Assembly (NCBI RefSeq): GCF_004359215.1
Contig: NC_090619.1
Location: forward strand, 3,079,397 to 3,143,396
Direction of reading: 5' to 3'
DNA length: 64,000 bases
Origin: Bremia lactucae
Taxonomy: Eukaryota; Oomycota; Peronosporomycetes; Peronosporales; Peronosporaceae
The stretch's first letter is position 1. Every line of letters begins with the position of its first letter. The notes under the pieces were generated by a model that saw only the letters and a program-made list of their open reading frames with translations, was not told where the DNA came from and searched no databases. Both the position numbers and the translations under genes were made by a program. Of the stretch, positions 1 through 10,299 are shown one piece after another.

Positions 1-80
1 ATCCAAATAGTGAAACAAATCCTTAAAATCTGCAATTACTAAAATACTACCAACCGAGCCATACTGCCGTTGTGTAGCGG

Positions 81-350
81 TGTAACGTGATTAAGTTGCC
101 CTAATGTTACACCGTCCCCGTTAAGTACACTTGGTGTGCTTAAGGGGATGGTCAAATACTAAATAATAGTAATTAGACCCACCACTCGGGTGTGGTGCAA
201 ATTTGTGACCAACCCTTGTGTAGTGATGCACATGGAAGCATTCACATTAGGGGGATGACGCCCAGCGTCATCCGTGATGACGGCTAGCGTCATCCGTTAC
301 GCAAGGTATCTAGAAAGATACGCTCGCAATACATATTAAGTGCTATTTAT
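81..350 (+). repeat. Gypsy family A LTR, 5' half only
   Basis: This stretch starts TGTAACG and matches the first half of the family A LTR seen whole at 26436-26985 (opposite strand there). It includes the paired TGACG hairpins at about 255-300 and the AAGATACGCTCGCAATACAT block. The LTR breaks off near 350 and is joined to integrase sequence of the opposite sense, so the arrangement is a rearranged fragment rather than one element end. Confidence 0.75.
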
Positions 351-588
351 CGCTTACTTGTTTCCGAACGGTAACAGGGCTGATATCAGAAAGCCTATCG
401 GCTAATTCTCCCCCACCAAGCCCTGAACCACGCAATGGTATCGTTAATGGAACGCGTGGGTGGGTAAGACCGTTTACATAGAACGGAGTATAGCCTGTAG
501 AGGCATGTACAGCGTTATTTAACGCAAACTCCACCACTGGGAGCATTGTGCTCCAGCGCTTTGGTGTCTGAGCACACACGCTGCGCAA
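343..588 (-). pseudogene. Ty3/Gypsy integrase fragment
   Basis: An 81-residue frame on the minus strand contains the part of Gypsy integrase just after the catalytic core: a conserved VEFALNNAVHAST block followed by GYTPFYVNG and HPRVP. This block is near universal in chromovirus-like integrases. The rest of pol is missing on both sides: the LTR fragment abuts on the left and family C leader sequence on the right. It is a remnant with no independent function. Confidence 0.75.
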
Positions 589-599
589 AACGTCTTCAA

Positions 600-1090
600 T
601 GACGCGAAATAGAGTATTAGCTTGTCATAAGCGGCGCGTTGCGCCTCTGAAAGTTCTGAAAACTTCCCATTTCAGTGAAGTTTTAGTCTTATAAAGACTC
701 AGCGCAGATTGACTACTAGTGCTACGAGGTGTGCGGATCTACCTCGCTCCTAAAGTCAGAGAAAGACTTTTAGACTCAGAGAGTCGTACAATCTATTAAA
801 GCTCTATGAATTCTAGTTCAAGGGATTCAGGGGTTCGTTGAACCAAGTGGCAACTAGTGCCCAAGAGGATATACCTTAAAAAGGCTTCTATCTCTTACTG
901 ATCAATGCGGAAGCCTTAGGAAGGCACTTAACGCTTTAAGATCAAAAGCGGAACTGCACTTTATTTAATTATTTAAATCTAAAAACCTTACCCTAGCTAA
1001 AAATTAAAATGGATTTTGGCCGCCAGATTTATATCTGGCGGCGACAACATTTGCTACCTATAATAAATGGGATTTAAGTAACTAACTATT
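600..1090 (-). repeat. Gypsy family C leader/LTR, minus sense
   Basis: Reverse complement of the sequence split around the Tigger element at 2361-2570 and 4762-4944. It has the same GGCGC-AAC-GCGCC hairpin, the AAAACTTC/GAAGTTTT stem and the GCCGCCAGA motif, and ends near a TACCTATAATAAATGGG block. It is the only copy here that is uninterrupted across the point where Tigger sits in the other one. No coding sequence is seen in it. Confidence 0.65.
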
Positions 1091-1427
1091 TTAAAATTAG
1101 ATAAAACGGTATTTTACCCATAAAGTCAATGTACCACAACAACGGTTCTCCAACCGATGTGTGCCCAATTACACGTTGCTACTATCTCCATTAGCTCACA
1201 GGCACGCAGAAGTTCCTCTGACAAAAAATTACTTGTGCTGCAGCGGATGTATCATAAACAACGGCTGAAAATAACTCCTTCTGTAACGATGGGAGATCAA
1301 AAGACTTTTAATTTTAGGATAACTTCAAGGAGAATATAGAGAAATAATAAGATGCAGTGTAATCACAAGTGCAACAATATCAACCCTATGCTTTATCGGG
1401 GTCCTTACTTAATTAAATTACCTATAG
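1091..1427. other. No recognisable gene
   Basis: AT-rich spacer between family C and family B repeats. A 60-codon open frame on the plus strand (1157-1339) has no recognisable motif and is not supported. Confidence 0.5.
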
Positions 1428-1690
1428 ATGTTACGGGGCACCTTTCGTTAGTACTGCCTCAGTACTAGCTAAACTACACCTATCACAGTGAAGGTGAGGG
1501 GCCGCGAAATACTACTCGTACGACGTGCAGAGGAAGGGTTTAAAGTTGCAAAGAGTTTTTCAACTTAAGGTAAATACTAAGGTACACGAAGTGTAAGGAA
1601 AAAGTAAAGGTTTTATCTCGCTGGTTCGTATGCCAGCTAAGCTAATGTTTCATACGACTGTGATTGGCTGAAATTTATTAAATTATTTAT
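1428..1690 (+). repeat. Family B repeat (LTR-like), copy 1
   Basis: Starts TGTTACGGGGCACC, then carries the palindromic AGTACT-gcctc-AGTACT block, the GTGAAGGTGAGG segment and ACGACGTGCAGAGG. The same order recurs at 8886, 18050 (reverse), 44551 (reverse), 47325 (reverse, partial) and 52237. TGT...start and dispersion suggest an LTR; no internal coding region could be tied to it. Confidence 0.55.
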
Positions 1691-2360
1691 AGCCCTATCC
1701 CTAAATGTATTATGAATTGCATTTGCAGAACAAGCACAGCGATGACATGTGTGATCAACAAGGGAATTGACATCTCGCCGTACTTGAAGTCGTCTACATG
1801 TCAATTTACATGTTATTTTTCCATGTCACTTTTTTTTCGCGACGTTTCGTCGTTTGTCGGATAAAAGGTGACTGTCATCGTGTTGACGTCTTTCTACATG
1901 TCAATTTTTATTCGTTTTTTCATCGTGAATTGTCGGTGTTGTACTCTCAATTCACTATTAAAATTGTAAGTAAAAACGAGATGGCAACTTAAACTATCCC
2001 ATGCCACAGATTGCATCGTCGTAAACCTGTTTTTCAGGATTACATCGCTCTATTTACATCGTGTATTATCGATGTTCTCCAATGTGCCCGGGACAAAAAA
2101 GGTTACACGCAAGTACGTCGCCTTGGGTTCTACCGACTTGCTCACATTCTTGATTGTTCAGATGTGGAATGGCACGGGTACGCCAGTGATCGGAATGATA
2201 ATTGCCTTAGCGCGCATGTCGACCATCGCTTGACGCTCGCGTAACTAGGACGGGTACTCGTAAGGATCCGCTTACGCCTATATGCGCTATTCTTTTTTGA
2301 TCTCATCGGACAAGTCGGGATTCTGTTACTAAAACCCTTTTATCATATTCTGAAATAGTG
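1691..2360. other. No recognisable gene
   Basis: Two short plus-strand frames (1798-1992 and 2011-2244) have no recognisable domain. Nothing else is supported. Confidence 0.5.
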
Positions 2361-2574
2361 AACTACTTGAACCCCATTTATTATGGGTAGCAAGTGGTCG
2401 CCGCCAGAAATAAATCTGGCGGCCAAAATCCATTATAATATTTAGCTAGGGTAAGGTTTTAATTTAAATAATGAAATAGAGTTCAGTTACCCTTTGGATC
2501 TTGAAGCGTTAAGTGCCTTCCTACGGCTTCCGCATTGATCAGTAAGAGATAGAAGCCTTTTTAAGGTATANNTA

Positions 2575-4759
2575 CAGTAGAACCCCTCTAAAGTAATACT
2601 CTTAGGACCGAAAAGTAATATTACTTTATGCGTTTTATTACTTTAGATGCCAACCTCTTCTCTCCAGAAAATTTTCGTTTAGGAAGCTCAATGTGCAGCT
2701 GACGCATTACCTAACCCTAACCCTCGACGTGAAGCTTCAACTTTGACACTTTAACTAAACTAAAATATTTATAAGAAGTACAGAACGGGAACGGCAAATC
2801 TAAACGTCTAAGCAAGAACTGCAAACTTAACACAAAAAATGGCGAAAGCACACCTGAAGGTTGCTCATGCTCCTATCACTAATGAAATCCGCATAGCTAT
2901 CAGTAAAAGGAAGCGTGATACCAGTGGAACACAGAAGGATATTGCACAATGGGTGGTAGAGAAATTTGGCATGACTGTCAGTCAAGCTGCGATTTCCAAG
3001 ATTCTCAAGCAGCAGGAGCACTGGATCTCCCAAGGTGAAAAAGCTGGTGCAGGAGACGGAGCAAAAATTAGTATGGATGCGAAGCGTCAGAAGACTGTAG
3101 AATACCCTCTCATGGAAGAGGCACTTTACAGATTTGTGCGAACTTACGAAGATGTCATGGATCTCTCGGGTGAACTTTATAAAGAAAAGGGGAGGATTTT
3201 TTTGGAGAGACTGTACCCCGATCAAGACACAAATACGTTTCAATTCTCCAATGGCTGGTTGAACAGGTTCAAAGCTCGATATGGAATCAAAGAGCGAGTG
3301 AGACATGGAGAGAGCGGTTCGGTTAACATGGAGATACTCGAGCAATCCTTACCCGCAATTCGAGAAGTTTTGGATCAGTATGAATGGAAGGATATCTACA
3401 ATATGGATGAAACGGGTTTGTTTTACCGACTTCAGGTATGTCGGGGCCAGTTGAAATCACTTTGGAAGCAACTTCAAATACTAAAATTTATTGCCTCCTC
3501 ACTTTAGGCTGATCGTTCACTTGCAACGAAGCAACTGGAGGGCCGCAAGCAGCACAAGGAACGGCTAACTTTTGTTGTTTGTGCCAACGGAGATGGCTCA
3601 GATCGTGTCCCACTTTGGGTGATTGGGAAATACTTGAATCCCCGTTGTCTCAAAAATATCAATGGTCAGAACCTTGGCTGCCACTACAGGGCAAACCCGA
3701 AGGCTTGGATGAACAGTGTATTGTTTTTGGAATGGCTACAATGGTTTAATCGGAGGATGGGGAGAAGACAGGTGCTGCTGATTATGGACAATTGTCCTGC
3801 TCATGTTCCAATTGACAGCTTGCCGGAGCTGGCCAATGTTAAAATCCTTTACCTGCCGCCCAACACAACTTCCCGAATTCAGCCTTGTGATGCAGGCATT
3901 ATTCGAACTTTGAAGGCCTTTTACAGGAAAATTTTCAATCGCAACTTGCTAAGAGCATTGGAGCTGGATGAAACACTTGACAATGTGGAAGCGCATAAAA
4001 AAGTGGATGTTTTGAAGGCGATGGTGTGGGCTGTGGAGGCCTGGAATATGGTGACCAATGAAACTATTCGTAATTGTTTTAATCACTGCAAAAATTGGAC
4101 ATCAAGCTTGAACATTCAAGTTCCTGCTAGGGCGACCGAACCCCCCGCAAATGTTGCAGATGACCTGATGTTACAGAATGATCAACTGTACCGCAATCCA
4201 ATGGACATCAACGCCATCCTCAACAACCCCTTGGAGAGAGAGGTCGCCTATAGTCCTGACGTAGAAGACATTATGGCAGTAACAATGGAAGAACATGGAT
4301 TGTCTTTGCCTGTAGAAGTGGAAGGAGGGATTCCCGATGCGGATGATAGCGAAGTGCCAGCCCCCGTGAAAGCCAAGGACGTCCTTGATGCAATAAGGTT
4401 GTGTAAACTGTACTTCATGCAGAGGGAGTGTGATACTTCCACGACTCACAGGAAACTGAATGAAGTTTTGGACGATTTTGAAAGGATACAGATTACTGGA
4501 AAGAAGCAAGTCACTCTCCATCGATTTCTCTCAAAAGCGGCAAAAGAAGTATTGTTATTTGAAAAAAAAAAATTTTTAGATACAACTTAATATATTACTT
4601 TTGGGGTATGTGTCTACTAATAGTGGGACTTTAAAAAATATTACTTTATTACTTTGGCAAAATATTACTTTAACCTTAAGTCCCAACTCGGGACCACGAA
4701 ATTTTATTACTTAAACGTATTATTACTTTAGAGCGTATTACTTTAGAGGGGTTCTACTG
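2575..4759 (+). mobile_element. pogo/Tigger-type DNA transposon, apparently complete
   Basis: 2,185 bp element bounded by perfect 25-bp terminal inverted repeats (2575-2599 and 4735-4759) that start CAGTAGAACCCC, with TA on both outer sides (2573-2574 and 4760-4761), the target duplication of Tc1/mariner/pogo elements. Subterminal repeats of the string TATTACTTTAG lie inside both ends. It carries one transposase gene with a single short intron and no disabling mutation that I can see. The TIR/ORF integrity suggests a young, possibly active copy. The two Ns just left of the TIR mean the left flank is not fully resolved. Confidence 0.92.
2839..4590 (+). CDS. pogo/Tigger transposase (CENP-B HTH + DDE_1)
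   Basis: Two exons, 2839-3435 and 3508-4590, give 559 residues. The 72-bp intron (3436-3507) has GTATGT and TTTAG ends, and removing it rebuilds the highly conserved LFYRLQ-ADRSLATKQLEGRK segment in frame. Domains: psq-like and CENP-B-type helix-turn-helix DNA-binding region (about 15-160), then a DDE_1 core. Catalytic aspartates are visible as D190 (NMDETG), D293 (LIMDNCPAH) and D327 (QPCDAG), with 33 residues between the last two. The family cuts and pastes DNA at TA dinucleotides after binding the TIRs. The last ~200 residues are an acidic tail. The ATG follows an AAAAA context and is the first in frame. No stop or frameshift is seen, so the protein looks functional. Confidence 0.9.
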
Positions 4760-4944
4760 TAGTTCTATAGATCTATGAGACTCTCTGAGTCTAAAGTCTT
4801 CCTTTGACTTTAGGAGCGAGGTAGCTCCGCTAGACCTGGTAGCACTCGTAGTCAATCTGCGCTGAGTCTTTATAAGACTAAAACTTCACTGAAATGGGAA
4901 GTTTTCAGAACTTTCAGAGGCGCAACGCGCCGCTTATGACAAGC

Positions 4945-5470
4945 TTAAAACTCTATTTGGGCTTGAACATGTCGAGCTCATTATATCCCAGGAACCAGAG
5001 GTCCTGCATGCAAGGCTTGAAGCCTTCATGCGATATGAATCCTCCCTGATCGGCCAGGTACAAGATCACCTTGCGGCATCGATGCCAACCAGGAACATCT
5101 CTGTATACTGATTCATAGCCAAAGGCTCGCCCTCTAGCAGTCAATGCAATAAATTTGAGGGAAAAAAGAGGAAGAAAATCCCCCTTTTTGGATTAAGCGG
5201 ATGGAAATGTCCATTGACACCGCCTTGAGGTGGCTATGGCCATTTTCAAACTCGGAGGTAGAGCCATAGAGTGGGCGCTATCGTGCAGTACATCCATAAA
5301 CGACGCTTTTCCCTCATGGGATTCGCTGAAGCAGCAAATGACTAGCATGTTTGCACCGCCTGATCAGGATTTTCGCATACGAGCACGGCTCCTAGCGACT
5401 CGCCAGGGTAAACGAACCCACGGGGACTATGTCCAGGAGTTGAGAACGCTCATTGCATCTATGCATTAAA
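4945..5470 (+). pseudogene. Gypsy family C Gag, broken
   Basis: The first piece (about 4945-5110) reads KTLFGLEHVELI then HARLEAFMRYESSL in one frame; the second (about 5140-5469) holds the conserved retrotransposon_gag domain, KLGGRAIEWALSC, then MFAPPDQ, then TRQGKRTHGDYVQELRTLI. The two lie in different frames with a stop between them, so the gene is dead. Gag would have packaged the element RNA. It follows directly on the hairpin-rich leader, fixing the sense of family C as plus at this site. Confidence 0.75.
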
Positions 5471-5823
5471 AGTACACTATGTGGAGTACGTGCCGTTTCA
5501 CTAGCGCTAAATGAGCCACAATCAATGTTAATGCTTTCAACATCGAAGATAATATACACAGACATTTTAATATCTGACACACTGACAGATTTTGTCAGTG
5601 GGTCGCGACAATAGCGCTTTTGTTGCCTACCAAAGGCGGGTTCATGACTCTCCGAAGCTTCGCTAGGGACATTGCACGTTGCGCTTAAGTTTTAGATCTC
5701 GAATCAACTTATTGCTTATGGCGCTTACGCCAGGCCACACGAAGGATGATTTCATAATTCGAATCCAGGTCATAGACAAGACAGCGGTCTATACTGTCAA
5801 GTCCCAAACCTATATACCCAAGG
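5471..5823. other. Degenerate retroelement sequence, no gene
   Basis: Sits between a plus-sense Gag remnant and a minus-sense Gag-protease remnant. Probably decayed Gag 3' sequence, but no frame long enough to prove it. Confidence 0.35.
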
Positions 5824-7010
5824 TCAATGGAACTTAAGAACGGTGACACGAGTCCACGACGCTAATGAAACCATCTTCATGTGCTTTGATCGCCTCAGCA
5901 TATCGCTGAAGTCCTTCACGGAACAACTTTGAGCATGACTGCATGATACTCCTGAGTCAATTAGAATTGACCATAGCTTATCAAAGCCCTTAACAGTAGC
6001 GACTAAGAAGCTGAGCTTGTACTCACGCCACGTGCCATTACGCGAAGAGCTCTTTGAAGCTAGGTCCTGTTTATCGATCTCGACTCCTAAAGGTATAACA
6101 GAGTCTAGATCTTTTTCAGTAAGGAGACCGCATCTACTGGGTATCGGCATTTTCCATCGACGTACCAGATTTCTGGTATCGAGGTGGGGTTAGTGCAATT
6201 TCGACCTTTGCGCTGGTTGCACAACGGGCCAAATGCAAGTGCAATCTGCTCTCGCACAAATATAATCGACGTATGTTTTGTTGCTGTTCCACAGCTTGAA
6301 GCCCTGCTTTTCTTTATCAGCGAGGCTTATGTCTAAGGGTTTCGATTTATTAGACGAACCTGATGTGCTAGAAGAGCTACTGTGATGCCTCTGCTCACTA
6401 ACACTAGAGAATTGCACACACATAAAATCGAGCACAGCGTTAACGCAATGTCAACCGCCGCTTCTATAATAACCAAGGGAGTCGGTAGGCCATGAACGCA
6501 TTAAGAGCTTTCATAACGATCGTTTCTAAAGCCATCTACTTCAATAGCTGTTGCTACATACCAGCAGTAAGAGCTCGCAACTCTTGGGCATAGCCCTTTA
6601 TCCTGTCGAGGGAGACAGGAATCGGTATCGTATGCGAACAGGGAGATTAGGCGGTGCAAATACGCGAGGGTTTTGTTGTTCCAGCATGTATAGCGTGCGA
6701 AATGCGACGTCAATACACGTGTTACATGTGAGAGCCCATTCTCTGGCTTTACCACCGAGCTTGGCGATGGCCAAGGACACTCGCTGTTGCTCTTTTTAAA
6801 GCAAGGACAGTGTCATGGCCATATCCTCCTCTTTGGTCCAAAAAAGATTTGCTATCTCTTTGTTTTCAAATGTGTCTACATGCAACTTATTCATGTTTTT
6901 CACCAAAAGTAATATCCTTATATACAGTTTAAAAACAAGTACAATTTGTAATGTACGCTTACTTCGTACTTGTGCTGCCTCACCCCACCAAGAGTCATAT
7001 TTGTACAACT
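5824..7010 (-). pseudogene. Gypsy family C Gag-protease, broken, minus sense
   Basis: Read on the minus strand from 7010 to 5824: a Gag segment (KLGGKAREWALTC, FAPPNLPVR; 6780-6598), a Ser-rich linker and Cys-containing stretch (6435-6190), then a protease-like segment (6150-5824) with LWSILIDSGVSCSHA, a worn form of the retropepsin LIDSGAS site. Several frames and stops separate the parts. It is inverted relative to the Gag at 4945-5470, so the two are separate insertions or one rearranged element. Confidence 0.65.
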
Positions 7011-7830
7011 CCCACGAGTCGTGCCGACTTGGACCCTGTTTTCATGGACCTATATGTAGGATATTATCGCCGCCACATCTTTAGCGCTAATTATGTTTTT
7101 GCAAGAACCAGTGTGATTTTGTATTAATGTCGACAGATAAGCTCAATACATGGACAAGCTCAATACATGGACAAGCTCAAAACGGAGCAGTAATTTAATG
7201 AAAGTGAAAACTTGTGGAATTTTGCCTTAGGTGTACAGCATCTCGGGCGCTGGCGGAATTTATAGTCTATTATTACAGGACAAACCAAAGCGATGCGCTC
7301 GCATAGAAACATTTGCCGAAAACGAAATGAAATCATTCGACACATAGAGGACAGTGTACCGGCTCCGATTGCTACACGTATGCCTGCAATGAGGCCTAAG
7401 CCAGGAGGACTCAGATCTTTAAAAGAAATGTGAAAAAACTCTCTCCGCCAAGAAAATTATCCATGTCGGCTGCCCTCATTTATGAGAGGGCATTGAAAGT
7501 GGCTACGTAGTCATCAATCTAAAGGTCGCGCAAAGAGCTAGGTATTACACATGACCACGACAATTTTTTTTTTGACATGGAAGCAATGCCTTAAGAAGAT
7601 CACGTAATATTGTTGCCTTCGAACACAGACTGCCAGTCTTCGTCACGCTTCCTGTTGTCACGCCAAGATAAAGAAGAGCTATCAGTGTACATTCACTGTT
7701 TCCTGTATGGCTAACATATATACCGTATAAAATATTAAGGCGGTGTGTAATGGGGTATACTTCGGTTGGTAAACCGTTAATGTGTACAACTCACATTTGC
7801 GTATATTATCATTTTTTTTCTGAATTAGGT
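7011..7830. other. No recognisable gene
   Basis: Includes a tandem 18-base duplication near 7140-7180 (two copies of a CTCAATACATGGACAAG unit). No coding motif or known repeat recognised. Confidence 0.5.
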
Positions 7831-8490
7831 AATATCATGAGATTCCCATTTATTATGGATAATACGCGTGGCAGTCATCACATGGAGATCTGGTCGCCAA
7901 GATCTTTTCTCAAGTAATTAGGGTAATGTTTTTATATGATAAGAAATAGATAAAGCTCGATTTTCTTCTGATCGCAACATTGTCATGTCTTCCTAAGACT
8001 TGCACTTCGATCAGCGAGAATACTAAGCCTTCCTAAGGTACATGCAATCGGACGCTAGTTGCCACGAGGTAGTACGAGCCACCGAGTCCCTTGAGCTAGT
8101 ACTTATTAAGCTCTGCGAGCTTGTAAATGCTTCAGTTTGATACACTCATTAAAACTAAGTGACTCTTTTTTTCAGTATGTCTTCTTCTGGCTAAAGGAGC
8201 GAGGTAGCCCGCTACGTGTGGTAAAACTCGAAATGAATCTACGCCTTAGTATTTATAAGACTTACCCTCTGTGCGGATGGATTCCTTCTCAAACCTCTAG
8301 AGGCGTAACAAATCACTTGAAACGCTTAAGACTTTTGTTTGGGCCAGAGGTGCTTAAAGCAAGGCTAGAATTCTTCATGCACTATGAGTCCAATCTACTT
8401 AGACAGCTCCATGACCACTTAGCGGTATCTATGTACATTCCCGTGCCTTATCCGAAGCCTCGGGCTTGCTCTCTTATTGGGCTTCAATGA
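7831..8490 (+). pseudogene. Gypsy family C leader and Gag N-terminus, degenerate
   Basis: The left part (7831-8136) matches the family C leader (CCCATTTATTATGG, AAGGAGCGAGGTAG) but the hairpin stems have eroded. A 117-codon frame (8137-8490) continues into the Gag N-terminus: KARLEFFMHYESNLLRQLHD, paralleling the HARLEAFMRYESSL segment of the 4945 copy. The rest of the element is absent. Confidence 0.6.
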
Positions 8491-8885
8491 GTCACACACC
8501 CTACAGTGCGATGCATCATAACCAACAGAATATAAGGCCATCGTCATAAGATTTCTTCTTTGTCACTTCCTAGAATTTAAACCGCCATTTTCTAGAATGT
8601 ATGAGCACATTTGATGACATAACTGTTAAAAATTCTTGGGAGGCACCAACATGATTTTTTATCGAAATACATCATCACAACTAATATAATTTAAAAAAAC
8701 TTAACTGATAACATTCATGGTATGTTTGCTACTTGCTGAATTTTTTTATACTAGAAAACACTTTTTTAACCCGCATGGTTGAAACAGAAGGTAATAAAAA
8801 ATATTAGTGCCAGAATGCTAAAGGACAACTATTAAATTTGGCTCCTTTATAATTATTATCAATAAACATTAACGTTTCCTTACCA
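8491..8885. other. No recognisable gene
   Basis: AT-rich sequence, no supported feature. Confidence 0.5.
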
Positions 8886-9075
8886 AGTATCATGTATAGG
8901 GGCACATTTCGCTTGTACTGCTTCAGTAAAAGATAACCTACACGGTTGATAGAAGGCTAGGTACTTCGTGTGCACGACGTGCAGAGGATGATTCATAATT
9001 GCTAAAAATGGCTTAGCAACAAAAGTAGATGCTAAGGAACGCTGATTATAGGGGAAAAAATGTTTTTAATATATC
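8886..9075 (+). repeat. Family B repeat, copy 2 (degenerate)
   Basis: Carries GGGGCACATTTCGCTTGTACTG, a decayed palindrome, and CACGACGTGCAGAGGATG in the family B order. Confidence 0.5.
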
Positions 9076-9710
9076 TAACGGAACCGGTAATATATGTCTG
9101 TTTCTGGTAATATACCTTCAGTTTGATTAGCAACAAACCAAGCTGAGGAACCATCTTTAATGGGCTGATTTGTCTGTTCATCACCAATTTGTTGCAGCAG
9201 CTTGGATGCACTCATGTGGATAAGATGCGGCCGTGGCAGGAGGAAGGACACAACTACGATGTTGTGGAAGAGAGGACCCAAATTATAGGATCGAATGTTC
9301 TTGTGTCATGAATGGCCCGTAAATAGTGAAATAAGAGGACTCAGTTCAAAAAATATAATATTTTTGTCATGAACGAAGCGTCAATCGTGAAAAAAGTCTA
9401 ATAAGAAAGGCCACAAACGAACGAACGCGAACGCGAACTGGACTTACCGATGGCAAATTGAGCACAATAGTCGACGCCGGAAGGCAGCTAGCGGGCAGGA
9501 CCATCAAATCGCCCTCTTCCTACCTAGGCGTTATACCTGCATAAAATTTAGCCTATCACACCAGACTAAACAAGTTTTCACCGAAAAATGAGGGAGATTA
9601 ACGATACCCATATTTAAGTCCTACGCACTAATACCTCTATACAAATATGTATTGTGACTTATTGCTCCCCCCACTCGAGCGTTTAACCGCGATTGGTGGG
9701 GCTGATTAAA
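9076..9710. other. No recognisable gene
   Basis: A minus frame (9281-9075) has no recognised domain. Near 9690 a GCGATTGGTGGGG string resembles one that recurs near 26380, 47080 and 52540, probably the other end of family B. Confidence 0.4.
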
Positions 9711-10220
9711 TATAACAGGCTAACTGCCTCATGTTACATGCCCGCTAGTGTCACTTAACGAGGAGGACAATTACTTCATGTGAAGTTCATTGACCTGTCA
9801 CTCGGTTGAGGTTCACATAGTGATCCACCATTGTGTATGTGATGCGCACAGGTGCATTCACATTATATAAGATGACGTCTGGGACTGACGTCATCTGCGA
9901 GCCGAAGAATTTAGAATAAATACGCCCGCCAGTTAGAGATGCACATCTACAGAGATGGCATCTACTCATTGGATGAAAAGGTCTTATATCTATCTAAATT
10001 TAATATTAATCAGTTTTAAAGCTACTTCCTAGTTAACAAGTGCGTAAGTGAAGCAGGATTACCGCTTCCGCGACGACACTTGTCCTAAGGTATCTAGTTC
10101 GTTGAGTGAGGTCGCTTAGGCGACCACCAACTACCTCACTGCACGTGAGAGAAGACGGTCACACCGCTTCCACTCTCTGGTTGAAGGCGTGTGCTTAAGT
10201 AGAGCGTCGCTCCTATAGAA
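9711..10220 (+). repeat. A1 5' LTR
   Basis: Matches the LTR at 17191-17645 and, less closely, those of A2. Contains a CRE-like inverted pair GATGACGTC/GACGTCATC (9871-9879 and 9887-9895) and the conserved GTGCATTCACAT and GAGTGAGGTCGC blocks. Outer boundary is estimated. Confidence 0.7.
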
Positions 10221-10299
10221 GCTCCCGTCTGCACTTAATAGCACTAGTAGTCCTTTCCACGACCCGTCTCTCTGAGCGTGTTAGTGAGGATGAACCTTA

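Larger units (their letters stand above)
2361..4944 (+). repeat. Gypsy family C leader/LTR, split by Tigger
   Basis: 2361-2570 and 4762-4944 are the two halves of one family C leader in plus sense, interrupted by the transposon at 2575-4759. The left half has CCATTTATTATGGGTA and the GCCGCCAGA motif; the right half has a series of short perfect stems (4778-4931) and runs straight into Gag coding sequence. Compared with the uninterrupted inverse copy at 600-1090, roughly 65 bp are missing at the insertion point, exactly where the assembly has two Ns (2571-2572). Confidence 0.65.

Noticed and set aside
2708..2730. CCTAACCCTAACCCT, telomere-like units
   Set aside because: Only two units inside the Tigger 5' region; no array and no chromosome end.
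2827..3345. 172-codon minus frame
   Set aside because: Shadow of the Tigger transposase on the opposite strand, with no domain of its own.
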